DNA of 47,389 bases from Bacteroidales bacterium. GTDB lineage: Bacteria > Bacteroidota > Bacteroidia > Bacteroidales > Muribaculaceae. Below, in pieces: positions 1 through 8,508 of this stretch. Within the stretch, counting starts at the first letter, position 1, and every line of letters begins with the position of its first letter. The DNA is taken from NCBI GenBank assembly GCA_014800815.1, contig JAAVFI010000075.1, forward strand, positions 1 through 47,389, in the 5' to 3' direction. A program made the position numbers and the translations under genes. The notes under the pieces were generated by a model. The model saw nothing but the letters and a program-made list of their open reading frames with translations, was not told where the DNA came from and searched no databases.

Positions 1-494
1 AGAAGATGCTCAACTGTGAGCTTCTGAAACATTGGGTCAGCATTATTCAGCTCAGGAATATATTTCGTTATAGGTTCAGAAATTGAGATATATCCCTCGT
101 CTACTGCAATCCCACACAACAACGCAGTTATTGCTTTACTTATAGAGAATATATTGGATGGTGAGAGTTTTGAGAAATTACCAAAATATTTTTCGAGAAG
201 AATAGTATCATTGCGAACTATCAGTAGCGCACCGTTACCTCTAACACGCGAAAAATATTCTCCGATGGTTTCTCCGTTAAAACGACCTCCTGAAAATTTT
301 GAGTCTTCAAAATAACGATAATGGTTAGAGTCGGAAATCAGTACCTCTTTGGGGTTTTCTTTTGCTAATATTGTATCAAGCGCAAAATTTAGATATGTGT
401 CAGTTGACGGGCTCCCACATTTGATAGACCTGAATGTGGTGCAACTTGTCAGAATAAACACTAACGAAATGAGTATATATGCGAGCCTTCTCAT
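1..494 (-). CDS. Serine hydrolase lipoprotein (class C beta-lactamase family), 3' end outside window
   Basis: Read leftward from ATG at 492-494; about 164 codons are open to the window edge. The N-terminus is MRRLAYILISLVFILTSC, a lipoprotein signal with the lipobox ending at Cys18, so the protein is probably anchored in a membrane facing the periplasm or surface. A short variable region precedes a segment ending in SPSNIFSISKAIT. SISK fits the S-x-x-K catalytic motif of class C beta-lactamases, penicillin-binding proteins and esterases, followed by the usual long helix and an E-P-I-T-K-Y-I-P segment. The later Y-x-N and H/K-T-G motifs lie beyond the edge, so beta-lactamase, esterase or D-aminopeptidase activity cannot be separated. 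A TACCTTTG box ends only four bases before the ATG. Confidence 0.75.
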   Translation of the reverse strand, partial: MRRLAYILISLVFILTSCTTFRSIKCGSPSTDTYLNFALDTILAKENPKEVLISDSNHYRYFEDSKFSGGRFNGETIGEYFSRVRGNGALLIVRNDTILLEKYFGNFSKLSPSNIFSISKAITALLCGIAVDEGYISISEPITKYIPELNNADPMFQKLTVEHL

Positions 495-498
495 AATA

Positions 499-506
499 CA
501 AAGGTA
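499..506 (-). promoter_or_regulatory. -7 promoter box of the serine hydrolase gene, leaderless geometry
   Basis: TACCTTTG on the minus strand matches the Bacteroidetes TAnnTTTG element. Only four bases separate it from the ATG at 494, so transcription would start at or next to the start codon. No good TTTG -33 box is seen at the usual distance. Confidence 0.5.
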
Positions 507-735
507 GTGATAATATTTGGATTATGAGGACATTTCACAAGAATACTTCAAGGTCGTTGACTTTGAAGATGCAGCAGTCGCGGATTTCTTTGCGAGCAAA
601 GCGCTAAAGCGATTATGCGACATTCGCCGGAGGAAAGCAACTTGACGTTGCGCCACCCCCGTAAAAAAGAAGCTGCGCCGTAAACCTTAATTACGACACA
701 GCCTCTCTGTTTTTAATATCTTATTGTAAAGTATC

Positions 736-1689
736 TTACTTTGCTTCCCAACCGAGAGCAGAAGCGCCGAGTACGGCAGCGTCGGCTTCCTTGAGTTCGC
801 TGAGGATAACTTTTGCTTTGCCCTTGAACATAGAGAGCATATTGCGTTCGAAAGCTTCCTTGAGGGGACGCATGATGAGGTCGCCGCTCTTGGCAAGACC
901 ACCGAAGAGGATAAATGCTTCGGGCGAAGAGAATACCATCATGTCGGCCATAGCCTCGCCGAGGAGGGTGCCGGTGTAGTTGAAGATATCCTGAGCGAGT
1001 TTGTCGCCTGCCATAGCAGCATCGTACACATCTTTAGAGGTGATGTCTTCGATAGGCATATTGCGGAGGAGAGAGGGCTCGTTGCGGGATTCGAGGAATT
1101 CGCGTGCAGTGCGGGCAACGCCTGTAGCGGAGCAGTAAGCCTCGAGACAGCCTGTGCGACCGCAACCGCAGAGACGGCCGTTGTTGCGCTTGATGATAAC
1201 GTGGCCGAGCTCACCTGCGAGACCGTCGTGACCATATACTACCTGGCCGTTGATTACGATACCCGAACCTACGCCGGTGCCGAGAGTAATCATGATAAAG
1301 TCTTTGAGACCACGGGCTGCACCGTAAGTCATTTCGCCGAGAGCGGCAGCGTTGGCATCGTTGGTCACGGCAACGGGGATACCGAATTTTTCGCTAACGA
1401 GCTGTGCGAGGGGGAGGGTAGGCCAGGGGAGGTTTACAGCCTTGTCGATCCAACCGTTGTAGTAGTTGGCGTTAGGAGCGCCGATACCGATGCCCTGAAT
1501 TTTATCTTTGGCGTCGTGCAGTTCTATAAGGCGTGAAGCCTCGGTGTAGAGTTCATCGAGATAATCGTCGAACTTAGCGTGCTTCTGAGTCTTGATTGAA
1601 GAGCTGGCAATAACGTTGCCGCGAGCGTCTACTATGCCGAAGACGGTGTTTGTACCGCCAATATCGATACCTAATACGTAGGGTTTCAT
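736..1689 (-). CDS. ROK family sugar kinase (glucokinase-like)
   Basis: 317 aa, the usual length for ROK kinases. The phosphate-binding motif LGIDIGGTNTVFGIVD is at residues 6-21. The catalytic segment VTNDANAAALGE contains the general-base Asp, and GLAGELGHV is followed by the zinc-binding cysteine cluster CGCGRTGCLEAY typical of ROK proteins. It phosphorylates a hexose (glucose, or possibly N-acetylglucosamine or N-acetylmannosamine) in the cytoplasm. No DNA-binding N-terminal domain is present, so it is an enzyme and not a NagC/XylR-type repressor. It is monocistronic, divergent from the biotin genes, with its own well-formed promoter. Substrate is not decided by the sequence. Confidence 0.9.
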   Translation of the reverse strand: MKPYVLGIDIGGTNTVFGIVDARGNVIASSSIKTQKHAKFDDYLDELYTEASRLIELHDAKDKIQGIGIGAPNANYYNGWIDKAVNLPWPTLPLAQLVSEKFGIPVAVTNDANAAALGEMTYGAARGLKDFIMITLGTGVGSGIVINGQVVYGHDGLAGELGHVIIKRNNGRLCGCGRTGCLEAYCSATGVARTAREFLESRNEPSLLRNMPIEDITSKDVYDAAMAGDKLAQDIFNYTGTLLGEAMADMMVFSSPEAFILFGGLAKSGDLIMRPLKEAFERNMLSMFKGKAKVILSELKEADAAVLGASALGWEAK

Positions 1690-1735
1690 GGATAAATCGG
1701 TGTGTTATATTGTTTGAGTAATTTTTTTCGAAAGC

Positions 1736-1766
1736 CAAAGTTACGCTTTTTTTATTAGACAACAAA
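1736..1766 (-). promoter_or_regulatory. Promoter of the ROK kinase gene
   Basis: On the minus strand a TTTG (1763-1766) is followed after 19 bases by TAACTTTG (1736-1743), a full match to the Bacteroidetes -33/-7 consensus, about 47 bases before the ATG at 1689. Confidence 0.75.
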
Positions 1767-1821
1767 AAACTCTCCGAAAGTTTTTCGCCAAAGTCCAAAA
1801 TCTTACAAGAATGCGCAAGGA

Positions 1822-1853
1822 TTTGCACAGTCGGGCGTAATTAGGTAATTTTG
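1822..1853 (+). promoter_or_regulatory. Promoter of the bioGC-bioD operon
   Basis: TTTG (1822-1825), 20 bases, TAATTTTG (1846-1853) match the Bacteroidetes consensus. The ATG is at 1874, leaving a leader of only about 15 bases. No BirA operator or riboswitch-like structure is seen. Confidence 0.75.
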
Positions 1854-1873
1854 CATCGCATTTCCGACAAACG

Positions 1874-3247
1874 ATGAAGTCAGCACTCATATCATCCAAC
1901 GATTCCGACCGTCTCATCCTGCTTTTTGCGGGGTGGGGAATGGACTCTCGCCCATTCGTGTCGCTTCGCCGCCCCGGCTACGATATCGCGGTGGTGTGGG
2001 ACTATAGGGACTTGACGTTCGACGCTTCGCTGACAGCTCCTTATCGTGAAGTCTGCGTCGTAGCCTGGTCGCTCGGAGTGGTGGCCGCCGGTATTCTCAT
2101 GCCGCAGATTGGCAGCAAAGTTACACGTTTCCTCGCCGTCAACGGCACCTTCACGCCGATTGACGATGAACGTGGAATACCTCAGGCCGTTTTCAATGGC
2201 ACTCACGACGGCCTCGACGAGAGGTCGCTGCGGAAATTCTACCGCCGCATGGCCGGTAGTGCATCTTTGTTCGCCGCCTTTGCCGCCACGATGCCTGAAC
2301 GCCCTGTCGACGAGCTAAAAGAAGAACTGCGTTCGTTCGTCGGACGCACGGTGCCGGGCGATGTGCGCAAGCCTGACCTTGCTGTCGTCGGCATGAATGA
2401 CGCGATATTCCCTCCTGCCAACCAGCTCAAAGCTTGGGAGAATATCCCCGTGGTACGCACCGACGATACCCACCTTCCCGACTTTTCCGCATTGCTCGAC
2501 ACATATATCATCGACAAAGATGTAATGAGCAAGCGCTTCGGCCAACGCCGCTCAAGCTACGACGGCGCGGCGGAAGTGCAATCGGCGATAGTCGGCAGGC
2601 TCATACAGGCTCTCTCAGAGTGCGGCATACTTTCGCGTGCCGCCGACGTGCTTGAAGTCGGTTGCGGCACCGGCCTGCTCAGCTGGCGCCTTGACAGGCA
2701 GCTCTCGCCCGAAGCTCAATTCACCCTTTGGGATATCGTGGGCGAATCTCCGCTGTCGGGTCCCCGACGGTCGTTCTGCTGCTGCGATGCCGAACTCGCC
2801 GTGCACGATCTCCCTGCCGACAGCCTCGACCTGATATGCAGTGCCTCTACCGTGCAGTGGTTCAATTCACCCGCAGCGTTCTTCAAGGAATGCAAGCGGG
2901 TGCTCCGACCGGGCGGAGTGCTTGCCGTATCCACATTCTGCCGCGGCAATATCGCCGAAGTAGAGCAGAGTACGGGTGTGTCTCTCCCCGTATTCACAGC
3001 TGATGAGTGGATAGCCTCACTTCCTGCAGGGATGCGCGAAATATTCAGGCTGGAATGTAGCGACACCCTCATTTTCAACACTCCCGCCGAGGTATTCAGG
3101 CATCTCAGCCGCACGGGCGTAAATTCACTGGCAGCGTCCGACTCGGGCGCAGTGCTCCGTCGTGCCCTCAAGTCATACCCCTTGGATTGCGAGGGACGCG
3201 CACCACTTACCTATCGTTCAATAATTTTCTTATTTGTAAAGGAATGA
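1874..3247 (+). CDS. bioGC: Fused BioG-BioC: pimeloyl-ACP methyl ester esterase plus malonyl-ACP O-methyltransferase
   Basis: 457 aa with two catalytic domains. Residues 1-215 are a BioG (DUF452) alpha/beta hydrolase: nucleophile Ser66 in VAWSLGVV, Asp175 in GMNDAIFPP and His200 in DDTHLPD form a plausible triad. Residues 225-457 are a BioC methyltransferase with the SAM-binding motif VLEVGCGTGLLS (259-270) and the DLICSASTVQWF region. BioC methylates the malonyl-ACP carboxylate so fatty-acid synthesis can extend it to pimeloyl-ACP methyl ester; BioG removes the methyl group. One chain thus opens and closes the modified pathway. Fused BioG-BioC is known in Bacteroidetes. The stop overlaps the bioD start by ATGA, suggesting translational coupling. 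bioA, bioF and bioB are not in the window. Confidence 0.9.
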   Translation: MKSALISSNDSDRLILLFAGWGMDSRPFVSLRRPGYDIAVVWDYRDLTFDASLTAPYREVCVVAWSLGVVAAGILMPQIGSKVTRFLAVNGTFTPIDDERGIPQAVFNGTHDGLDERSLRKFYRRMAGSASLFAAFAATMPERPVDELKEELRSFVGRTVPGDVRKPDLAVVGMNDAIFPPANQLKAWENIPVVRTDDTHLPDFSALLDTYIIDKDVMSKRFGQRRSSYDGAAEVQSAIVGRLIQALSECGILSRAADVLEVGCGTGLLSWRLDRQLSPEAQFTLWDIVGESPLSGPRRSFCCCDAELAVHDLPADSLDLICSASTVQWFNSPAAFFKECKRVLRPGGVLAVSTFCRGNIAEVEQSTGVSLPVFTADEWIASLPAGMREIFRLECSDTLIFNTPAEVFRHLSRTGVNSLAASDSGAVLRRALKSYPLDCEGRAPLTYRSIIFLFVKE

Positions 3248-3912
3248 AGAAATCCTGCACAGATTCAGAAGCAATATTTATAACCGGCATCGACACTGAT
3301 GCCGGAAAGACTTACGCTACAGCCTTTCTGGCCAAGAAACTCGCAGAAGAGGGCTACAGCGTTATAACACAGAAGTTTATGCAGACAGGCTGCAAAGACA
3401 CGTCTGAAGATATCGAGGCACATCGCCGACTTACCGGCACAGGGCCTCTCCCCGAAGATACCGAAGGCCTCACCGCTCCCGTAATATTCACCTATCCTGC
3501 TTCGGCACAGCTCGCAGCGCGGGTCGACGGCAAAGAAATCGACCTCCAGGTGATTGAGCGGGCTACCGGCGAACTCCTCCGTCGCTACGACCGCGTACTC
3601 ATCGAGGGCGCCGGCGGCTTGATGGTTCCGATTACCGACACATATTTCGCAATTGACTATGTGGCAGAGCATAAGCTCCCGGTAGTACTCGTGACCAACG
3701 GCAGACTCGGGTCGATAAACCATACCATACTCTCACTGGAAGCCATAAAGGCTCGCGGACTCGAACTCCTTGCCGTGGTCTACAACGAACATTTCGACAG
3801 CGACGCCGTTATTGCTTCTGACACTGTGGGATTTATCGAGCGTTACGTAAAGCGTTTCTTCCCCGAGGCATCTTTCATGATAATGCCCGAATCCACTGTT
3901 AAATTTACATAA
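3244..3912 (+). CDS. bioD: Dethiobiotin synthase
   Basis: 222 aa from the ATG at 3244, which overlaps the bioGC stop. An upstream in-frame ATG at 3187 lies inside bioGC and is unlikely. The P-loop FITGIDTDAGKT (residues 12-23) is the BioD form, with its Asp and Lys. LIEGAGGLMVPI is the conserved E-G-A-G-G motif that binds the diaminopelargonate substrate, and PVVLVTNGRLGSINHT is the conserved switch-like stretch. It makes dethiobiotin from 7,8-diaminopelargonate, CO2 and ATP in the cytoplasm. Length is normal. Confidence 0.93.
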   Translation: MKKSCTDSEAIFITGIDTDAGKTYATAFLAKKLAEEGYSVITQKFMQTGCKDTSEDIEAHRRLTGTGPLPEDTEGLTAPVIFTYPASAQLAARVDGKEIDLQVIERATGELLRRYDRVLIEGAGGLMVPITDTYFAIDYVAEHKLPVVLVTNGRLGSINHTILSLEAIKARGLELLAVVYNEHFDSDAVIASDTVGFIERYVKRFFPEASFMIMPESTVKFT

Positions 3913-3940
3913 TAATTCCGCTTAGTTGAGCCATAATCAC

Positions 3941-3948
3941 TAATTTTG
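3941..3948 (+). promoter_or_regulatory. -7 promoter box close to a GTG start
   Basis: TAATTTTG ends four bases before the GTG at 3953, so the transcript would start at or beside the start codon. An in-frame TAA at 3941-3943 rules out a start further upstream. The -33 region is weak. Confidence 0.5.
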
Positions 3949-3952
3949 TATA

Positions 3953-4597
3953 GTGAATAGTAAAGATTACATAATCAGCATAGACAAGGCGGCTCTCGCA
4001 GAGCTACCCACTATAAGCTATCCTGCCGAAATCACCGTTGTAGAATCGGCTGCCGAGGCGCTCGCTGCTCTCAGAGCACTCGCCACGGAGAAAGTTGTGG
4101 GTTTCGACACCGAGACACGTCCGTCGTTTCACAAAGGGCGCACACACAAGGTTGCCCTCATGCAGATTTCGACGGAAGACCGCTGTTTCCTCTTCAGACT
4201 CAATAAAATAGGTATCTGCAGCGAGCTGAAGGCATTTCTCGAAAATCCCGATATTGTCAAGATTGGCCTTTCGGTGCACGACGATTTCAGCGTGCTCCGA
4301 CGCTCGGGTGATATCAACCCCGAAGGCTTCATCGACCTGCAGCATACAGTCAAGAAATATGGTATCACCGATATCTCGCTGCAGAAGATTTATGCGATAA
4401 TATTCGGCGGTCGAATCTCCAAGAGTCAGCGACTTACTAATTGGGAAGCCGAGACTCTCACGCCGGCACAGCAGGCTTATGCCGCCCTCGACGCATGGGC
4501 ATGTCTGAAGATCTACACTTACCTTAAGAACGGCGACTTCGACCCTTTGGCATCGCCCTACAGGCATCTGAAGGAAGAGCCCGCCGCTGCCCGCTAA
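3953..4597 (+). CDS. RNase D-like 3'-5' exonuclease domain protein
   Basis: 214 aa with a GTG start. It carries the three motifs of the DEDDy 3'-5' exonuclease fold: VVGFDTET (D-x-E, motif I), IVKIGLSVHDDFSVL (motif II Asp) and AYAALDAWACLKIY (motif III with Tyr and Asp). It resembles the exonuclease domain of RNase D and Werner protein but lacks the HRDC domains of full RNase D, a stand-alone form common in Bacteroidetes. It probably trims structured RNA, perhaps tRNA 3' ends; DNA is possible. The start is fixed by the upstream in-frame stop. It is followed after 18 bases by a small membrane protein gene. Confidence 0.85.
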   Translation: MNSKDYIISIDKAALAELPTISYPAEITVVESAAEALAALRALATEKVVGFDTETRPSFHKGRTHKVALMQISTEDRCFLFRLNKIGICSELKAFLENPDIVKIGLSVHDDFSVLRRSGDINPEGFIDLQHTVKKYGITDISLQKIYAIIFGGRISKSQRLTNWEAETLTPAQQAYAALDAWACLKIYTYLKNGDFDPLASPYRHLKEEPAAAR

Positions 4598-4615
4598 CCA
4601 TTTAAATCGGCGAAC

Positions 4616-4846
4616 ATGAAAATACAACGCTCCACACTCATTCCGGCCGTACTCCTTGTGTATCTTGCCGTTATGGCCTCGATAGGCTATCGCGGATACG
4701 CGCAGGGCACAATGTCGGCTCTGGAATATTTCGGCATTATAGCCGTGACTATCGTTATAATCATACTTCTCCATTTCAATCTCAAGAGACGCGAACGTCT
4801 CCGCCGCGAGCGCATGGAGGATATGGAACGAAATACCGGTAAATAA
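4616..4846 (+). CDS. Small membrane protein, unknown function
   Basis: 76 aa. Two hydrophobic segments, about residues 8-24 ([17 protein letters not shown]) and 37-54 ([17 protein letters not shown]), are followed by a basic tail rich in Arg and Glu ([15 protein letters not shown]). The positive tail suggests both ends lie in the cytoplasm. It sits between the exonuclease and gpmI with short spacing, probably cotranscribed. I do not recognise a family. Confidence 0.6.
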   Translation: MKIQRSTLIPAVLLVYLAVMASIGYRGYAQGTMSALEYFGIIAVTIVIIILLHFNLKRRERLRRERMEDMERNTGK

Positions 4847-4869
4847 TAAAAACTCAAAATAATACGACA

Positions 4870-6387
4870 ATGGCTCACAAAGCACTTCTTATCATTCTCG
4901 ACGGCTGGGGCATAGGCAAGCACAACCATGCCAACGCTATCTACAATACACCCACTCCCTATTGGGACTATCTCCTCAAGACATATCCTCACAGCGAACT
5001 TCAGGCAAGCGGTGAGTTTGTAGGTCTTCCCGACGGACAGATGGGCAACTCCGAAGTAGGTCACCTCAATATCGGTGCAGGCCGCATCGTATATCAGGAC
5101 CTCGTGAAAATCAACAAGGCCATTGAATCGGGTGAAATCCTCAACAATCCCGAAGTGAAGAGCGCATTCGAATATTGCGCCAACACCGGCAAAGCCATGC
5201 ACTTCATGGGCCTGACTTCTACCGGCGGTGTTCACTCCTCACTCGACCACCTCTACGCTCTCTGCGACATTGCAAAGCACTACAACCTCAAGGAAGTATA
5301 TCTCCACTGCTTCATGGACGGCCGCGACACAGACCCCCGCAGCGGTCTGGGCTTCATCAAAGACGTACAGGCACACTGCGAGAAGAGCGCAGGCGTGATC
5401 GCTTCTATCATCGGCCGCTTCTACGCTATGGACCGCGACCACCGCTGGGACCGCGTGAAAGTAGCCTACGACCTCCTCGTAGACGGTAAGGGCGAGCAGG
5501 CTACCGACATGGTGGCAGCTATGCAGCAGAGCTACGACAACGAGGTGACCGACGAATTCATCAAGCCTATCAACAACGCTAACGTAAACGGTACTATCAA
5601 GCCCGACGACTGCGTGATCTTCTTCAACTACCGCAACGACCGCGCCAAGGAAATCACCGAGGTGCTCACTCAGCACGATATGCCCGAAGAAGGCATGCAC
5701 ACCGTACCCGGCCTCCAGTACTACTGCATGACTCCCTACGATTCGTCGTTCAAGGGCGTTCATATCCTCTTCGACAAGGAAGACGTTGCCAATACTCTCG
5801 CTGAATACCTCTCGAAGCTCGGCAAGAAGCAGCTCCACATTGCCGAAACAGAGAAGTATGCACACGTTACATTCTTCTTCAACGGTGGCCGTGAAGCTCC
5901 CTTCGACGGCGAAGACCGCACTCTCGTGCCCTCGCCCAAGGTTGCTACATACGACCTCAAGCCCGAGATGAGCGCTCCCGAAGTTAAGCAGAAACTCGTC
6001 GACGCTATCGACACCGAGAAGTACGACTTCATCGTAGTAAACTATGCTAACGGCGACATGGTAGGCCACACCGGCATCTATCCCGCTATCCAGAAGGCTG
6101 TCGAGACCCTCGACACCTGCCTCCACGATACTGTTGAAGCTGCCAAGAAGAACGGCTACGAAGTGATAATCATTGCCGACCACGGCAATGCCGACAACGC
6201 TGAGAATGCCGACGGTACTCCCAACACCGCTCACTCGCTCAACCCTGTACCCTTCGTGTACGTGACCGAGAACAAGGATGCAAAGGTAGACAACGGTATT
6301 CTTGCCGACGTAGCTCCCTCGCTGCTCCACATTCTTGGTGAGCCTCAGCCCGCCGAGATGACCGGTGCAAACCTCATCAAGGACTGA
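4870..6387 (+). CDS. gpmI: 2,3-bisphosphoglycerate-independent phosphoglycerate mutase
   Basis: 505 aa, full length for i[13 protein letters not shown] (7-16) supplies the first metal-binding Asp; [15 protein letters not shown] holds the catalytic Ser61 that is transiently phosphorylated. [26 protein letters not shown] and [10 protein letters not shown] carry the substrate- and Mn-binding residues, and [12 protein letters not shown] is the conserved C-terminal histidine motif. It interconverts 3- and 2-phosphoglycerate in glycolysis. Codon use is strongly biased (GAC, AAC, CTC), consistent with high expression. A strong hairpin lies 30 bases after the stop. Confidence 0.97.
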   Translation: MAHKALLIILDGWGIGKHNHANAIYNTPTPYWDYLLKTYPHSELQASGEFVGLPDGQMGNSEVGHLNIGAGRIVYQDLVKINKAIESGEILNNPEVKSAFEYCANTGKAMHFMGLTSTGGVHSSLDHLYALCDIAKHYNLKEVYLHCFMDGRDTDPRSGLGFIKDVQAHCEKSAGVIASIIGRFYAMDRDHRWDRVKVAYDLLVDGKGEQATDMVAAMQQSYDNEVTDEFIKPINNANVNGTIKPDDCVIFFNYRNDRAKEITEVLTQHDMPEEGMHTVPGLQYYCMTPYDSSFKGVHILFDKEDVANTLAEYLSKLGKKQLHIAETEKYAHVTFFFNGGREAPFDGEDRTLVPSPKVATYDLKPEMSAPEVKQKLVDAIDTEKYDFIVVNYANGDMVGHTGIYPAIQKAVETLDTCLHDTVEAAKKNGYEVIIIADHGNADNAENADGTPNTAHSLNPVPFVYVTENKDAKVDNGILADVAPSLLHILGEPQPAEMTGANLIKD

Positions 6388-6416
6388 TACAGTATCTGAA
6401 AGTATAATCAGGCAAA

Positions 6417-6444
6417 GGCAGGGTTACCCCGTGGTAGCCCTGCC
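6417..6444 (+). terminator. Strong hairpin after gpmI
   Basis: GGCAGGGTTACC and GGTAGCCCTGCC form a 12-bp stem with one G-U pair and a 4-base loop. No clear T-run follows, so it may be a rho-independent terminator with a poor tail, an RNA-stabilising hairpin, or partial attenuation before the lipoprotein gene. Confidence 0.55.
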
Positions 6445-6471
6445 CGAGCTATTAAAATCCACAACCTTACC

Positions 6472-7257
6472 ATGAAGTTTCTCAACATTATTGCAGCGTC
6501 GCTCCTGGTGCTCGGAATGGCATCGTGCGGCAAGACCGCAAGCGGTCCGTCTCCTCTCGAAGCTCAGGCAGAACGCCTTGACGACGAACTCGGCAAGCTC
6601 GCCGAAGAAAGCCCGATGTATCTTAGCGAAATAGATGCGTCTTACGAAAATGCAACACTCACTGTCGACATCGAATTCAGCGACACCGTAGTAAACGTGG
6701 CCGACTACAGCGATGCCCTCGTGCAGTACGTCCTCGCCCAGTATCTCAAAAATCATACCGGCGCAAATCTCGACGAAATTGCCAATACTCTTACCAAAGA
6801 GAAAGGTCAGCTCGTAATCAAACTTGAAGATACCCACGGCAATACCCGCGACTACAATGTGAGTGCGGCACGCTTCGTGAAGCTCATCAAGCTCCGCCCC
6901 ATGGAACTGAACTACAACGACGTGCGCACCAACGTAAGCGATATCCTTGCTTCGCGCTGTGCTTCCTATGCCGCTGCATACAATGCCACATCGTGTGAGT
7001 TCGACATCGCATACAGCTTTGCCCAGTACACCCTCACATTCCCCAACACCCGCGCCTTTGCAAATCTCAACCAGGCGAGCCTCACCGGTCGCTACCAGAA
7101 GATTCTCAAGGAGCAGTATGAGAACTACGGCGCTTGCCGTCCTATGGTTGAAGACCTCCTCAAGAGCCTCTCTATCGATGGCTACCGTTTCATCTACCTC
7201 GCTCCCGACGGCAAGAGCGGTCTCACTGCCGGACTCCCCTGGCGCACTATCAACTGA
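6472..7257 (+). CDS. Lipoprotein of unknown function
   Basis: 261 aa. MKFLNIIAASLLVLGMASCG is a signal peptide with a lipobox and Cys at residue 19. The rest is soluble and mixed alpha/beta with no motif I recognise. A repeated theme of acidic and aromatic residues is seen around NDVRTNVSDILASRCASYAA. It lies between gpmI and pepT, with a 15-base gap to pepT, so it may be cotranscribed with the peptidase. Likely a periplasm-facing lipoprotein of a Bacteroidales-restricted family. Confidence 0.7.
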   Translation: MKFLNIIAASLLVLGMASCGKTASGPSPLEAQAERLDDELGKLAEESPMYLSEIDASYENATLTVDIEFSDTVVNVADYSDALVQYVLAQYLKNHTGANLDEIANTLTKEKGQLVIKLEDTHGNTRDYNVSAARFVKLIKLRPMELNYNDVRTNVSDILASRCASYAAAYNATSCEFDIAYSFAQYTLTFPNTRAFANLNQASLTGRYQKILKEQYENYGACRPMVEDLLKSLSIDGYRFIYLAPDGKSGLTAGLPWRTIN

Positions 7258-7272
7258 TAATATTCCCGGATC

Positions 7273-8505
7273 ATGACTTTAGTAGACAGATTCCTGCAAT
7301 ATGTGAAGTTCGACACGCAGAGCGACGAACTCACCAACCTCACCCCCTCGACTCCCGGCCAGATGATTTTCGCCGAGCACCTCAAGAAAGAACTTGAGGC
7401 TCTCGGTCTCTCCGAGGTGTCGCTCGACGACAACGGCTATCTTTTCGCCACTATCCCTTCGAATCTTCCCGAAGGTGAGTGCGCGCCCACAGTAGGTTTC
7501 ATCGCCCACCTCGATACATCTCCCGATATGTCGGGCCGCCATGTAGCACCCCGTATCGTAGAGAATTACGACGGCGGCGACATCGTGCTCAACAGCGCCG
7601 AGGGCATCGTACTCTCGCCTGAGCAGTTCCCCGAACTCCGCAATTACGTAGGACAGGCTCTCATCGTTACCGACGGTAACACCCTCCTCGGTGCCGACGA
7701 TAAAGCCGGTGTAGCCGAGATAGTTACCGCTGCCGACTACCTCCTCCGTCATCCCGAAATCAAGCACGGCAAAATCCGCGTGGGCTTCAACCCCGACGAA
7801 GAAATCGGTCTCGGTGCTCACAAGTTCGATGTTGAGCGCTTCGGCTGCGACTTCGCCTACACTATGGACGGCGGCGAAATCGGCGAACTTGAGTATGAAA
7901 ACTTCAATGCCGCCGTGGCTAAGGTAACCTTTGCCGGCCGCAACGTGCATCCCGGTTATGCCAAGCACAAAATGCTCAACTCAATGCGCGTGGCCAACCA
8001 GTTTATCATCATGCTCCCCCGCTGGGAGACTCCCGAGCACACCGAGGACTACGAAGGCTTCTACCACCTCGTGAGCATGGAAGGTACGGTCGAAAAGACT
8101 GTCCTCACCTACATCATCCGCGACCACGACCGCGACCGCTTCGAGCGCCGCAAGAAAGAGCTCGAGCACCTTGCACGCAAGATCAATAACGAGTTCCCCG
8201 GCTGCTGCTCTATCGAAATCAAGGACCAGTACTACAACATGCGCGAGAAAATCGAGCCCGTGAAGTACATCGTGGATATCGCTGAAGAAGCAATGCGCCG
8301 CGAGGGCGTAACTCCCAAAGTTCAGCCCATTCGTGGCGGAACAGACGGTGCCCAGCTCTCGTTCAAGGGTCTTCCCTGCCCCAATATCTTTGCGGGCGGT
8401 CTCAACTTCCACGGCCGCTACGAGTTCGTGCCCATTCCCTCTATGGAGAAGGCCGCCGGCGTGATTGTGGAAATTGCAAAACTCGTAGCCGAACGCGGTT
8501 GCTGA
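7273..8505 (+). CDS. pepT: Peptidase T (tripeptide aminopeptidase)
   Basis: 410 aa, the normal length. An M20 metallopeptidase: [13 protein letters not shown] gives the first zinc His and catalytic Asp, [14 protein letters not shown] the bridging Asp, [15 protein letters not shown] the catalytic Glu pair, and [19 protein letters not shown] is characteristic of PepT. The dimerisation domain (about 200-320) and the C-terminal His in [11 protein letters not shown] complete the set. It releases the N-terminal residue of tripeptides in the cytoplasm. miaA starts three bases after the stop, so the two are likely one transcript. Confidence 0.95.
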   Translation: MTLVDRFLQYVKFDTQSDELTNLTPSTPGQMIFAEHLKKELEALGLSEVSLDDNGYLFATIPSNLPEGECAPTVGFIAHLDTSPDMSGRHVAPRIVENYDGGDIVLNSAEGIVLSPEQFPELRNYVGQALIVTDGNTLLGADDKAGVAEIVTAADYLLRHPEIKHGKIRVGFNPDEEIGLGAHKFDVERFGCDFAYTMDGGEIGELEYENFNAAVAKVTFAGRNVHPGYAKHKMLNSMRVANQFIIMLPRWETPEHTEDYEGFYHLVSMEGTVEKTVLTYIIRDHDRDRFERRKKELEHLARKINNEFPGCCSIEIKDQYYNMREKIEPVKYIVDIAEEAMRREGVTPKVQPIRGGTDGAQLSFKGLPCPNIFAGGLNFHGRYEFVPIPSMEKAAGVIVEIAKLVAERGC

Positions 8506-8508
8506 CCC

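Noticed and set aside
514-645. A 44-codon open stretch on the plus strand with protein-like composition (VVDFEDAAVADFFASKAL)
   Set aside because: No ATG start, no promoter and no recognisable family; it could be a remnant but chance is as likely.
5239-6330. A 363-codon ORF antisense to gpmI
   Set aside because: It mirrors the strong codon bias of gpmI on the other strand and encodes a low-complexity valine-rich product with no family features; the same holds for the long antisense ORF in the DEAD-box gene.
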